Shown here: piece by piece, positions 45,127 to 53,521 of the stretch | How positions within the stretch are numbered: the stretch's first letter is position 1 | Layout: each line of letters opens with the position of its first letter | Source: Sediminibacillus halophilus | Lineage (GTDB): Bacteria > Bacillota > Bacilli > Bacillales > Amphibacillaceae | Length of the DNA stretch: 64,000 nt | Assembly: GCF_900103695.1 (NCBI RefSeq) | Contig: NZ_FNHF01000001.1 | Location: forward strand, 124,001 to 188,000 | Reading direction: 5' to 3' | The notes under the pieces: generated by a model | The model's database searches: none | Told to the model about the DNA's origin: nothing | The model's input: the letters and a program-made list of their open reading frames with translations, nothing else | Program-made: the position numbers and the translations under genes

Positions 45127-46002
45127 TCAATCCTGTAATGGTTGCTTGTTTTCATCGAGGGTGAATCCTTCACCAAGAACATCATGTACAGAAGTAACGG
45201 CCACAAAAGCATGTGGGTCAACACTGTTGATGATGTTTTGCAATCGTACAATTTCATTTCTTCCTACGACACAATACAAGACTTCCCGATTCTCTCCAGT
45301 ATATCTTCCTTTACCTTGTAGGACCGTGACACCTCTATCCATCCTGCGCATGATCTCTTCGGAAACTTCATGGCTGCGATTGGAAATGATCGTTGCTCCT
45401 CTAGCAGCATATGCCCCTTCCTGGATAAAATCGATAACCCGCGCAGCGACATAGACAGCAACAAGCGTGTACATCCCTTCGACAAGCTCTAAATAGGCGA
45501 TAATCGAAGTGGAGATGACAATTGCGTCAAATAAAAACATGGTCTTACCCATGCTCCAGCCAACATATTTGTGCACAATTCTGGCAATGATGTCGACACC
45601 GCCTGTTGTTCCGCCATAACGAAAAATGATGCCAAGCCCGATTCCGATAGACACACCTGCGAATAGCGCAACCAAGGTCATGTCCGATTCTAAATGGAGA
45701 TAAAATTGGTGTGCTTGAAAGATGCTTAGAAACAAGGATACAGCCAGCGTTCCAATAATCGTATAAATAAAAGTATTGCGGCTTAAAAATCGCCAGCCGA
45801 CGATGAATGCCGGTACATTCAGTACAATATTCATAATGGCCGGATCCCATCCCCATAAGAAATAAAATAGCAAGGTTATCCCGGTAAAACCACCTTCACC
45901 CAATTCATTTTGCATATTAAAATGGACAATTCCGAATGCAAACACTGCAGATCCGAACAAGATGAACAATGTATTTTTTAATTTTATCCCAAAAAAACTC
46001 AT
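45127..46002 (-). CDS. ypjC: YitT family membrane protein (YpjC)
   Basis: A 291-residue protein of the YitT family: about five membrane spans in the first 190 residues (for example FAGVSIGIGLGIIFRYGGTTGG, a conserved family block) and a soluble C-terminal DUF2179 domain (about 205-285, TVLQGKGRYTGENREVLYCVV). Members are thought to be transport-related, but no substrate is known. On the minus strand, divergent from mazG, as ypjC in B. subtilis. AGAAGAGGTGATGGA precedes the ATG. Confidence 0.88.
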   Translation of the reverse strand: MSFFGIKLKNTLFILFGSAVFAFGIVHFNMQNELGEGGFTGITLLFYFLWGWDPAIMNIVLNVPAFIVGWRFLSRNTFIYTIIGTLAVSLFLSIFQAHQFYLHLESDMTLVALFAGVSIGIGLGIIFRYGGTTGGVDIIARIVHKYVGWSMGKTMFLFDAIVISTSIIAYLELVEGMYTLVAVYVAARVIDFIQEGAYAARGATIISNRSHEVSEEIMRRMDRGVTVLQGKGRYTGENREVLYCVVGRNEIVRLQNIINSVDPHAFVAVTSVHDVLGEGFTLDENKQPLQD

Positions 46003-46187
46003 TCCATCACCTCTTCTAATAGAATTACCTTAACCATTATAGACAATCCCCGGTTAGGTAACAATCCTTACCGTTCCTGTATTAAAAATTTGTCAAACGA
46101 CCTCCTTTTAGCTAACATGTTAATTGATTGAACATAAAAAGCCAAGCTTTCCTCCGCATGGGTTTGCAGGAAAAAGGAGTATGAGAG

Positions 46188-46544
46188 ATGGATAACGAAA
46201 AAGGATATACCACCGCTGAAATGCAAAAAAGAGTGGATGCTTACATAGGACAATTCAAAGAAGGATATTTTTCTCCATTAAGCCTAATGGCAAGGCTCAC
46301 GGAAGAAGTTGGGGAGCTGGCACGGGAAGTGAATCATTATCATGGAGAAAAACCGAAAAAAGCATCTGAACAGGAAAAAACGATAGAAGACGAATTAGGT
46401 GATTTGTTATTTGTCGCCATATGTTTTGCCAATTCATTGGATATCGACCTGTCAGAGTCATTTGAGCGGTCGATGAGCAAAATAGAAACAAGAGACAAAA
46501 ATCGTTGGACAAGAAAAGACGGAGAGGGGAACGACCATGACTAA
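46188..46544 (+). CDS. ypjD: MazG-like nucleotide pyrophosphohydrolase (YpjD)
   Basis: A 118-residue protein of the MazG/all-alpha NTP pyrophosphatase superfamily. The metal-binding pattern ExxE...ExxD is visible as [12 protein letters not shown] and [12 protein letters not shown]. It probably cleaves non-canonical NTPs. AAAGGAG precedes the ATG. The 3' end overlaps dapB by 8 bases. First gene of a long operon including dapB, mgsA, bshA, cca, birA and panBCD. Confidence 0.9.
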   Translation: MDNEKGYTTAEMQKRVDAYIGQFKEGYFSPLSLMARLTEEVGELAREVNHYHGEKPKKASEQEKTIEDELGDLLFVAICFANSLDIDLSESFERSMSKIETRDKNRWTRKDGEGNDHD

Positions 46545-47337
46545 AACCAAAGTAATTGTAGCAGGACCGCGCGGGAAGATGGGGAGTGAAGCGCTTCGTA
46601 TGATTGCCAGACAAGATGATCTGGAATTAGCTGCTTGTCTTGATTGGAAAAACGACGGTATGCTCGTAAAAGATATAGATGGATTGCCTGCTTTTGACGC
46701 TCGTATTTATGAAAACGTGGAAGAATGTTTCCAGCATGTGGATGCAGATGTACTGGTGGATTTGACCACCCCTGAATACGGATACAAGCATACAAAAGCG
46801 GCTTTGGAGCATGGCATCCGTCCTGTTGTCGGGACAACCGGTTTTACGGAGGAGCAGCTTGAAGAGTTAACGAGATTGGCGGAAGATAAACAATTAGGAG
46901 TAGTAATTGCTCCAAACTTCGCCTTGGGTGCTGTATTAATGATGCAGTTTTCCAAGTGGGCGGCAAAGTATTTTCCTGACGTGGAAATCATCGAACGTCA
47001 TCATGATAACAAGCTCGATGCTCCATCGGGAACAGCAGTGAAAACCGCCCAGTTAATCCAGGAAGTGAGGGAGAGCAAGGGGCAAGGGCACCCGGATGAA
47101 AAGGAAACCATTGAAGGAGCGAGAGGGGCCGATGTCGATGGCATGAAAATCCACAGTGTCAGGCTTCCTGGACTCGTGGCTCATCAGGAAGTCGTTTTTG
47201 GAGCTTCCGGGCAAAACCTTACCATTAAACATGATTCCTTTCACAGAGAATCCTTTATGTCAGGAGTAAAGCTGGCGATTGACCATGTAATGAAACTGGA
47301 TTTGTTGGTGTACGGCTTGGAAAATCTATTGGAATGA
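46537..47337 (+). CDS. dapB: 4-hydroxy-tetrahydrodipicolinate reductase
   Basis: A 266-residue NAD(P)H-dependent enzyme of lysine and diaminopimelate synthesis. The nucleotide motif is [12 protein letters not shown] (residues 8-19), and the catalytic segment [19 protein letters not shown] is intact with the His and Lys residues. GAGAGGGGAACGACC precedes the ATG, which lies inside ypjD, so translation is coupled. DAP also feeds dipicolinate for spores. Confidence 0.96.
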   Translation: MTKTKVIVAGPRGKMGSEALRMIARQDDLELAACLDWKNDGMLVKDIDGLPAFDARIYENVEECFQHVDADVLVDLTTPEYGYKHTKAALEHGIRPVVGTTGFTEEQLEELTRLAEDKQLGVVIAPNFALGAVLMMQFSKWAAKYFPDVEIIERHHDNKLDAPSGTAVKTAQLIQEVRESKGQGHPDEKETIEGARGADVDGMKIHSVRLPGLVAHQEVVFGASGQNLTIKHDSFHRESFMSGVKLAIDHVMKLDLLVYGLENLLE

Positions 47338-47347
47338 GGGGATCTAG

Positions 47348-47749
47348 GTGAACATTGCTCTTATAGCACATGATAAAAAGAAATCAGATATGATTGAATT
47401 CACGATTGCTTATACGCATATCCTGGAGAAACATCAGCTGTATGCAACTGGAACAACTGGCTCCAAAATAGCTGAAGCAACCAATATGGATATTCACCGT
47501 TTTCAATCGGGGCCGCTTGGCGGGGATCAGCAAATCGGAGCGATGATTGCGCAAAATGACATGGATGTCGTCATTTTCTTTCGTGATCCACTTACTGCTC
47601 AGCCCCATGAACCAGATGTCAGTGCCTTGATGAGGCTGTGTGACGTTTACCAAATTCCTTTGGCTACTAATCTCGGAGCAGCGGAAATTGTCGTCCGGGC
47701 TTTGGAGCACGGGGATTTTCAATGGAGAGAAATTGTCAAAGGAAAATAA
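47348..47749 (+). CDS. mgsA: Methylglyoxal synthase
   Basis: A 133-residue enzyme converting dihydroxyacetone phosphate to methylglyoxal. The catalytic region is ATGTTGSKI (about residues 37-45, phosphate binding) and [14 protein letters not shown] with the catalytic Asp; the C-terminal [11 protein letters not shown] is typical. GTG start after GGGGATCTAG. 10 bases after dapB. The usual next gene in B. subtilis, bshB1, is missing. Confidence 0.95.
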   Translation: MNIALIAHDKKKSDMIEFTIAYTHILEKHQLYATGTTGSKIAEATNMDIHRFQSGPLGGDQQIGAMIAQNDMDVVIFFRDPLTAQPHEPDVSALMRLCDVYQIPLATNLGAAEIVVRALEHGDFQWREIVKGK

Positions 47750-47768
47750 TAAGTTAAGGAAGTCCATC

Positions 47769-48899
47769 ATGAAAAAAATCGGTATAACCTGTTATCCATC
47801 CGTTGGTGGATCAGGAGTCATTGCGACAGAATTAGGAAAACTGCTGGCAAAGCAAGGGAACGAAATACACTTTATCACTTCCAGTTTGCCGTTCCGCTTA
47901 CAGGGAGTTAACTCTAATATTTATTTCCATGAAGTAGAGCTGAACCATTATCCCGTCTTCCAATACCCGCCATATGACCTGGCGCTGGCTAATAAGATGG
48001 CAGAGGTAATTGATCAGGAAAAACTCGATATTCTTCATGTTCACTACGCCATGCCACATGCCATTTGTGCTATATTGGCAAGAGAAATTGCAGAGCACGA
48101 TGTTAAAATCGTCACTACATTGCATGGGACGGATATTACGGTCCTCGGGATCGATAATAGTTTGACCAAGATGATCAAACACGGTATCGATCAATCCGAT
48201 GCCGTGACAGCAGTATCCCGGAGCCTTGTCGCCCAGACGAGAGAGATGCTCGGAGTAGAGAGGGAAATAGAAGTAATCTACAACTTTATCGATGAACGAG
48301 AATATCATCAGCGGGATAATCAACGTCTTAGACAGGACTATGGCATTGCTGACGAGGAAAAAGTTATCATCCATGTTTCTAATTTCAGGAAAGTGAAGCG
48401 TGTGGCAGACGTGATTGCTGCTTTTCATATCATCCAGGAAAATGTGCCGGCGAAACTACTGCTGGTAGGCGACGGTCCCGAATATTCCGAAATGTGCCAG
48501 TTAGTGAAGCGGCTTGGTATAGAAGACCGGGTTCTGTTCCTGGGTCGTCAGATCAATGTCAGTGATTTATTTTCAATAGCCGATTTAAAACTGCTTTTAT
48601 CGGAAAAGGAGAGTTTCGGACTGGTGCTACTGGAAGCAATGGCCTGCGGTGTTCCTTGTATCGGTACAAATATCGGCGGGATCCCGGAAGTCATAGAGCA
48701 TGGACAAACCGGTTTTATTACCGAGTTAGGGGATGTGAAGGATGTAGCGGAAAATGCTGTCCGGCTGCTTACTGAGAAAGAGTTGTGGCAGACATTTTCA
48801 AGAAATGCAGTGCAGTCGGCTCATAGCCGATTTCGAGCTGAAAAAATATTGGCAGCATATCAAAAAGTTTACGATACTGTCATGACAGGTGGTCAATAA
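47769..48899 (+). CDS. bshA: N-acetyl-alpha-D-glucosaminyl L-malate synthase
   Basis: A 376-residue GT4 glycosyltransferase for the first step of bacillithiol synthesis (UDP-GlcNAc plus L-malate). Signatures: ITCYPSVGGSGVIATELGK at the N-terminus, HVHYAMPHAI, and the GT4 E7E motif ESFGLVLLEAMACGVP near residues 282-297. The ATG at 47769 follows AAGGAAG; the open frame upstream is the shadow of mgsA. It starts 19 bases after mgsA and overlaps cca by one base. Confidence 0.95.
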   Translation: MKKIGITCYPSVGGSGVIATELGKLLAKQGNEIHFITSSLPFRLQGVNSNIYFHEVELNHYPVFQYPPYDLALANKMAEVIDQEKLDILHVHYAMPHAICAILAREIAEHDVKIVTTLHGTDITVLGIDNSLTKMIKHGIDQSDAVTAVSRSLVAQTREMLGVEREIEVIYNFIDEREYHQRDNQRLRQDYGIADEEKVIIHVSNFRKVKRVADVIAAFHIIQENVPAKLLLVGDGPEYSEMCQLVKRLGIEDRVLFLGRQINVSDLFSIADLKLLLSEKESFGLVLLEAMACGVPCIGTNIGGIPEVIEHGQTGFITELGDVKDVAENAVRLLTEKELWQTFSRNAVQSAHSRFRAEKILAAYQKVYDTVMTGGQ

Positions 48900-50101
48900 T
48901 GGAGTTTCCGGCATTCTCTAATGGAAAGAACATATTAGAAAAATTAGAGCAGCATGGTCATTCTGCCTACTTTGTCGGCGGAGCAGTTCGTGACTTTTTG
49001 ATTGGTCGACCGATCGGCGACATTGATATTACTACTTCTGCGAAACCAGAACAGGTACAGGATATTTTTCCGAAAGTTATCCCGGTCGGTATAGAACATG
49101 GGACCGTGATCGTTCGCCATGAAGGGGAGTCATTTGAAGTGACAACTTTTCGCGTAGAAGAAGGGTATTCCGATTTTCGTCACCCAGATGAAGTAGAATT
49201 CGTAAATGACCTGGAAAAGGACCTCGCGCGCCGGGATTTCACGATGAATGCCATCGCTATGGATAAATATGGGGAAGTGATTGATCCATATCTCGGAAAG
49301 AGTTCCATAAAGGAAAAAATGATTCGTACTGTCGGAACCCCTTCCGAACGTTTTTCAGAAGACCCACTTCGAATGTTGCGTGCGCTTCGTTTCGCCAGTC
49401 AGCTTGATTTTCAACTTGAATCAGAGACATTTTCTGCTTTAGCCGATGGAGCTGAAATGATTAAGGAAATATCGATCGAGCGTATAACAGGCGAATTGGA
49501 AAAATTATTTGCCGGTCCATTTGTCAGCAAAGGAATTGGGTTATTGCGGAGGTCAAACCTGGTTGATTGTCTGCCTGTTTTTAAAGGAAACCGGCGTTTG
49601 CAGAAATCTCTAAGTCAAGTAAAGGTTCCATTTTGCCAGCTGTCAGAGCTTATTTGCATGCTGGTTTACTGGGAGCAGCAAGTAACAATATCGGAATGGG
49701 CTAAAGCATGGAAACTATCTAATCGAACAAAAAAAGAAACAGAGCAATTATACGAAGCCATTTCTTACAGTAGTGAAAAACAAATCGACGCCTGGCTCGT
49801 TTATCAGTTGCCCAGCCATCTTTTGGACAGTTTTATCCGGTTGTACACTACATATTTTTCACCTGTAAGCCGTGATTATATCCTTAGTCTGAACAAAGCG
49901 CTCCCAATTAGACAGAAGAGAGACCTGTCTGTAACAGGAGCAGATCTCATCGAATGGTTCCCGGAACGAAAAAAGGGCCCTTGGATCAATCAAGCCCTTA
50001 CCTCCATAGAAAAATTAGTGGTAATCGGTGAACTGCCCAATCAAAAAAATGTTTTGAAGGAGTGGGTGAAACATGAATACCACCCGCAATCAACTGATTG
50101 A
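48899..50101 (+). CDS. cca: CCA tRNA nucleotidyltransferase
   Basis: A 400-residue class II enzyme adding CCA to tRNA 3' ends. The catalytic motif GGAVRDFLIGRPIGDIDITT holds the metal-binding DxD; ARRDFTMNAIAMD and EDPLRMLRALRFASQ (RRD-type and ERxxxE-type motifs) follow. The ATG overlaps the bshA stop (TAATG). The last 29 bases overlap birA. Confidence 0.95.
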   Translation: MEFPAFSNGKNILEKLEQHGHSAYFVGGAVRDFLIGRPIGDIDITTSAKPEQVQDIFPKVIPVGIEHGTVIVRHEGESFEVTTFRVEEGYSDFRHPDEVEFVNDLEKDLARRDFTMNAIAMDKYGEVIDPYLGKSSIKEKMIRTVGTPSERFSEDPLRMLRALRFASQLDFQLESETFSALADGAEMIKEISIERITGELEKLFAGPFVSKGIGLLRRSNLVDCLPVFKGNRRLQKSLSQVKVPFCQLSELICMLVYWEQQVTISEWAKAWKLSNRTKKETEQLYEAISYSSEKQIDAWLVYQLPSHLLDSFIRLYTTYFSPVSRDYILSLNKALPIRQKRDLSVTGADLIEWFPERKKGPWINQALTSIEKLVVIGELPNQKNVLKEWVKHEYHPQSTD

Positions 50102-51047
50102 ATTACTGAAGAGAAACAATCAAACGTTTATTTCTGGACAGGAACTTTCTGAAAAGCTGAGTATTTCCCGAACGGCGGTATGGAAACATATGAAAGAGCT
50201 GGAGAAAGAGGGATATCAAGTACAGGCCGTTCCTAGAAAAGGGTATCGTATCAGTGGTCAGCCTGTTAAGTTAAGTGCGAGTACAGTGAAATGGGGATTG
50301 AGGACAAAGTGGGCAGGGAAGCAACTATTTCATTACCCCGTTGTAGAATCTACCCAAATAATCGGTCATCAACTTGCCCAGAAAGGACTTGAAGAAGGAA
50401 CAGTCATTCTTGCAGATGAGCAAACAGCAGGGAAAGGAAGAATGGGCCGAAGATGGCACTCTGCAAAAACAGAAGGAATATGGATGAGCATGATTTTACG
50501 TCCTCCAGTTGTTCCGCACAAGGCACCACAGATTACGTTACTGACAGCAGTAGCTCTAGCTGAAGCCATCGAGTCTCTGACAAATATCAGACCTGCAATA
50601 AAGTGGCCGAACGACATTTTCTTTCAAAATCGCAAAGCTGCCGGGATTTTAACGGAAATGCAGGCAGAGCAGGATGAAATTCAATACATAGTCTTGGGGG
50701 TAGGCATCAATGTCAACCAGTCATTATCGGACCTTCCCGAAGACATCCAGCAAACTGCAACATCATTAAAGCTGGAGACTGGAATTGAGTGGGAGTTAGC
50801 ACCCCTTGTGCAGCAAATATTAGCTACATTTGAAACCTATTATGAAAATTATCTGGGTAACGGTTTTGCAGCGATAAAAGAGAAATGGGAACATTACGGC
50901 TATAAAATCGGGGAACAGGTGCACGTATCTGCGAGTAAGCAGAAGTATCAAGCTGAGATCATAGGCATTGCTGAGGATGGTGCATTAAGAGTTCGCAAAC
51001 TTGATGGTTGTGAAGAGAATCTGTATTCTGCAGAAATCCATTGGTGA
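50073..51047 (+). CDS. birA: Biotin protein ligase and repressor BirA
   Basis: A 324-residue bifunctional protein. The N-terminal helix-turn-helix (about residues 1-65, with [19 protein letters not shown]) represses biotin genes; the ligase domain holds [18 protein letters not shown] (biotinyl-AMP loop) and IKWPNDIFF; a C-terminal SH3-like domain follows. The start inside cca, after AAGGAGTGGGTG, indicates coupling. No biotin biosynthesis genes or operator are seen in this window. Confidence 0.95.
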   Translation: MNTTRNQLIELLKRNNQTFISGQELSEKLSISRTAVWKHMKELEKEGYQVQAVPRKGYRISGQPVKLSASTVKWGLRTKWAGKQLFHYPVVESTQIIGHQLAQKGLEEGTVILADEQTAGKGRMGRRWHSAKTEGIWMSMILRPPVVPHKAPQITLLTAVALAEAIESLTNIRPAIKWPNDIFFQNRKAAGILTEMQAEQDEIQYIVLGVGINVNQSLSDLPEDIQQTATSLKLETGIEWELAPLVQQILATFETYYENYLGNGFAAIKEKWEHYGYKIGEQVHVSASKQKYQAEIIGIAEDGALRVRKLDGCEENLYSAEIHW

Positions 51048-51063
51048 AAAGGGGGAAAACATA

Positions 51064-51906
51064 ATGTTAACTGTTTCTCATCTGCGAAGCATGAAAGAAA
51101 AAGGCGAGAAAATAGCGATGCTCACTGCTTATGATTATCCGTCCGCGAAGCTAGCAGAGCAAGCGGGTATTGACATGCTCCTTGTCGGAGATTCTTTGGG
51201 AATGGTTGTGCTTGGTTATCCTTCTACTGTTCAGGTAACCATCGATGATATGATACACCATGGAAAAGCAGTTGCCCGAGGAGCTGATGATACCTTTTTA
51301 GTCGTGGATATGCCCTTTATGTCCTATCATGTCTCATTGGAAGACTCTTTAAATAATGCTAAACGTATCTTTCAAGAGACCAATGCCCACGCATTGAAGG
51401 TGGAAGGAGCTTCACCGGAAACAATCCGACTGATCGAAAGAATGACCGCAGCCGGAATCCCTGTCATTGCCCACTTGGGATTGACTCCACAGTCGGTGAA
51501 TGTGTTGGGGGGATACCGGGTTCAAGGAAAAGATCGAGATACTGCTCAAAAAATATTGGATGAAGCTAAAGCTGTTGAAAAAAGTGGAGCAGCTGCCCTT
51601 GTTCTCGAATGTATTCCGAAAGAACTTTCGGAAGTCATTACTGCATCTTTGTCCATCCCTACTATCGGAATTGGAGCCGGACAAGCTTGTGATGGCCAAG
51701 TGCTTGTCTACCATGATGTGCTTCAGTATGGTGTGGACCGTTTGCCAAAATTCGTAAAGTCCTATTTGGACGGCAATGAAGATGTAACAGGTTCATTAAA
51801 ACAGTACATTGAAGAGGTGAAGTCATTCAGGTTTCCAAGCGATGATCACTCCTTCACCATGAACCGTGATTTTTTGCCTGTTATGCAGCAGGAGGAAGAA
51901 GAGTAG
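51064..51906 (+). CDS. panB: 3-methyl-2-oxobutanoate hydroxymethyltransferase
   Basis: A 280-residue first enzyme of pantothenate synthesis (ketopantoate formation). Signatures: [33 protein letters not shown] (metal-binding Asp) and [14 protein letters not shown]. The ATG at 51064 follows AAAAGGGGGAAA; upstream in-frame codons lie within birA. panC begins one base after its stop codon. Confidence 0.96.
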   Translation: MLTVSHLRSMKEKGEKIAMLTAYDYPSAKLAEQAGIDMLLVGDSLGMVVLGYPSTVQVTIDDMIHHGKAVARGADDTFLVVDMPFMSYHVSLEDSLNNAKRIFQETNAHALKVEGASPETIRLIERMTAAGIPVIAHLGLTPQSVNVLGGYRVQGKDRDTAQKILDEAKAVEKSGAAALVLECIPKELSEVITASLSIPTIGIGAGQACDGQVLVYHDVLQYGVDRLPKFVKSYLDGNEDVTGSLKQYIEEVKSFRFPSDDHSFTMNRDFLPVMQQEEEE

Positions 51907-51907
51907 G

Positions 51908-52777
51908 ATGGAGATTATTAAGTCAGTTAAGCAGCTTCAGCAAACAGCAGAGCAATTAAGACAAACAGGTAAGCGTATTGGTTTCGTCCCAACGATGGGA
52001 TTTCTACATGAAGGCCATCAAGCCCTGATGGAGAAAGCCAGAAACGAAAACGATATTTTAATCGTCAGCATTTTTGTTAATCCTTTGCAATTTGGACCTG
52101 GTGAAGACTTTGACACGTATCCCCGAGATGAAGAACGTGACGTGCAAATTGCTAAAGATAAACAGGTTGATATCCTGTTTTTGCCGGAGACGGAAGACAT
52201 GTATCCAGATGAACAGGCTATTACAATGCGGGTGGTCCGCAGAGTGGATGTATTATGTGGTAAATCCCGTGAAGGCCACTTTGATGGGGTTGTGGCAGTT
52301 CTTACAAAACTTTTTCATCTTGCCCAGCCGCATCGTGTATATTTTGGTATGAAAGATGCACAGCAAGTTGCAGTGGTCGATGCTTTGGTGAAAGACTTTA
52401 ATTTCCCACTTGAAATTGTACCGGTAGCGACAGTGAGGGAAGAAGACGGTCTGGCCAAAAGCAGCCGTAACGTCTATCTTTCCAATCAAGAGCGCAAGGA
52501 AGCAAAGGAAATATACCAAGCTTTGCTACATGGTAAGCAATTAATCGTTGACGGGGAGAAAAATCCCAGTACGATTGTAAAGGAAGTCGAGGATTTCATA
52601 AATAAACGTACTCATGGTAAAATAGATTATGTAGAATTATTAACATATCCGGAATTAAACACAACGACAGTTATTTGTCGGCAGGTGATTCTTGCAGCAG
52701 CTGTCCACTTTGAAAAGGCAAGGTTGATTGACAATTTAGTTTTTGACCAGAGTGGGTTTATTTCTGAAGGGTTATAG
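51908..52777 (+). CDS. panC: Pantothenate synthetase
   Basis: A 289-residue ATP-dependent ligase joining pantoate and beta-alanine. The HIGH-like motif is [16 protein letters not shown] (about residues 22-37); [17 protein letters not shown] and the KMSKS-like [10 protein letters not shown] region are intact. AGGAGGAAGAAGAGTAGG precedes the ATG at 51908. 11 bases before panD. Confidence 0.96.
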   Translation: MEIIKSVKQLQQTAEQLRQTGKRIGFVPTMGFLHEGHQALMEKARNENDILIVSIFVNPLQFGPGEDFDTYPRDEERDVQIAKDKQVDILFLPETEDMYPDEQAITMRVVRRVDVLCGKSREGHFDGVVAVLTKLFHLAQPHRVYFGMKDAQQVAVVDALVKDFNFPLEIVPVATVREEDGLAKSSRNVYLSNQERKEAKEIYQALLHGKQLIVDGEKNPSTIVKEVEDFINKRTHGKIDYVELLTYPELNTTTVICRQVILAAAVHFEKARLIDNLVFDQSGFISEGL

Positions 52778-52788
52778 GAGGAAAGACT

Positions 52789-53172
52789 ATGTTTCGTACC
52801 ATGATGAAGGCGAAAATTCATCGTGCTCGGGTTACAGAGGCCAACTTGGATTATGTTGGCAGTGTTACCATAGATTCAGATATTCTAAAACGGGTGGGCA
52901 TCTTGCCAAACGAGAAAGTGCAAATTGTTAACAACAATAATGGTGAACGACTGGAAACCTATGTTATTGCCGGGGACCCGGGCAGTGGCGTGATTTGTCT
53001 CAATGGCGCAGCCGCACGTTTGGTCCAAAAAAACGATATCGTAATCATTGTATCTTATGCAATGGTTGATGAAAAAGAGTTAGCGGACTTCTCGCCAAAA
53101 ATTGCTTTGATGAATGAACATAACCAAATAGTAGAGCTTATAGAAGAAGAACCGCCGTTGACAGTCATCTAA
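52789..53172 (+). CDS. panD: Aspartate 1-decarboxylase (pyruvoyl enzyme precursor)
   Basis: A 127-residue proenzyme that makes beta-alanine for pantothenate. It self-cleaves between Gly24 and Ser25, visible as YVGSVTID, to form the pyruvoyl group. Also typical are [22 protein letters not shown] and [29 protein letters not shown] precedes the ATG. panBCD end here, before a terminator. Confidence 0.97.
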   Translation: MFRTMMKAKIHRARVTEANLDYVGSVTIDSDILKRVGILPNEKVQIVNNNNGERLETYVIAGDPGSGVICLNGAAARLVQKNDIVIIVSYAMVDEKELADFSPKIALMNEHNQIVELIEEEPPLTVI

Positions 53173-53218
53173 ACAACAGAAGATGAAATGAATACCATAA
53201 GGGTCATCCCTTGTTTGA

Positions 53219-53255
53219 AACTCTTATCAACGTGGTGTTTGATAAGGGTTTTCTT
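53219..53255 (+). terminator. Terminator after panD
   Basis: AACTCTTATCAA at 53219-53230 pairs with TTGATAAGGGTT at 53239-53250 (one G-T pair), followed by TTCTTTAT. A smaller hairpin (AAGGG/CCCTT) lies at 53199-53212. Confidence 0.85.
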
Positions 53256-53417
53256 TATCAGAAGCCAAAAGCTGCCGGGTGGTGCTGTCGCTTCCATATT
53301 TATTAATCCAGCTACAGCGCATGCCCCCTCGAGTTCTTAAACCACGCTCTGCATGGCAAAATGCGCCACTGCGAGTCTGTTCTTAAGTTTGTCGGAGGCC
53401 CACACGACTGGGTCATG

Positions 53418-53452
53418 CAGGCGTTGCCACAGGACGTGGCGAATATAGCCTG
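53418..53452. repeat. Structured element with nested inverted repeats upstream of dinG
   Basis: CAGGC at 53418-53422 pairs with GCCTG at 53448-53452, enclosing GCCAC (53426-53430) and GTGGC (53436-53440) around an AGGAC loop. A second small hairpin, CCCA/TGGG, lies just upstream near 53400. I recall similar GC-rich elements scattered in related Bacillaceae genomes, but only one copy is in this window. Confidence 0.5.
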
Positions 53453-53521
53453 TACTCCTTTTACATGGGAGCTTTTGCTTTTAATCGTACATAGCAAGCT
53501 GATAGTTATGGAGGTGAGAGA

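Larger units (their letters stand above)
53173..53521. other. Intergenic region between panD and dinG
   Basis: No gene is supported. It holds the panD terminator (53219-53255) and a GC-richer, structured stretch from about 53312 to 53452 that looks like a repeat element and not like coding sequence. GGAGGTGAGAG before dinG closes the region. Confidence 0.6.
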
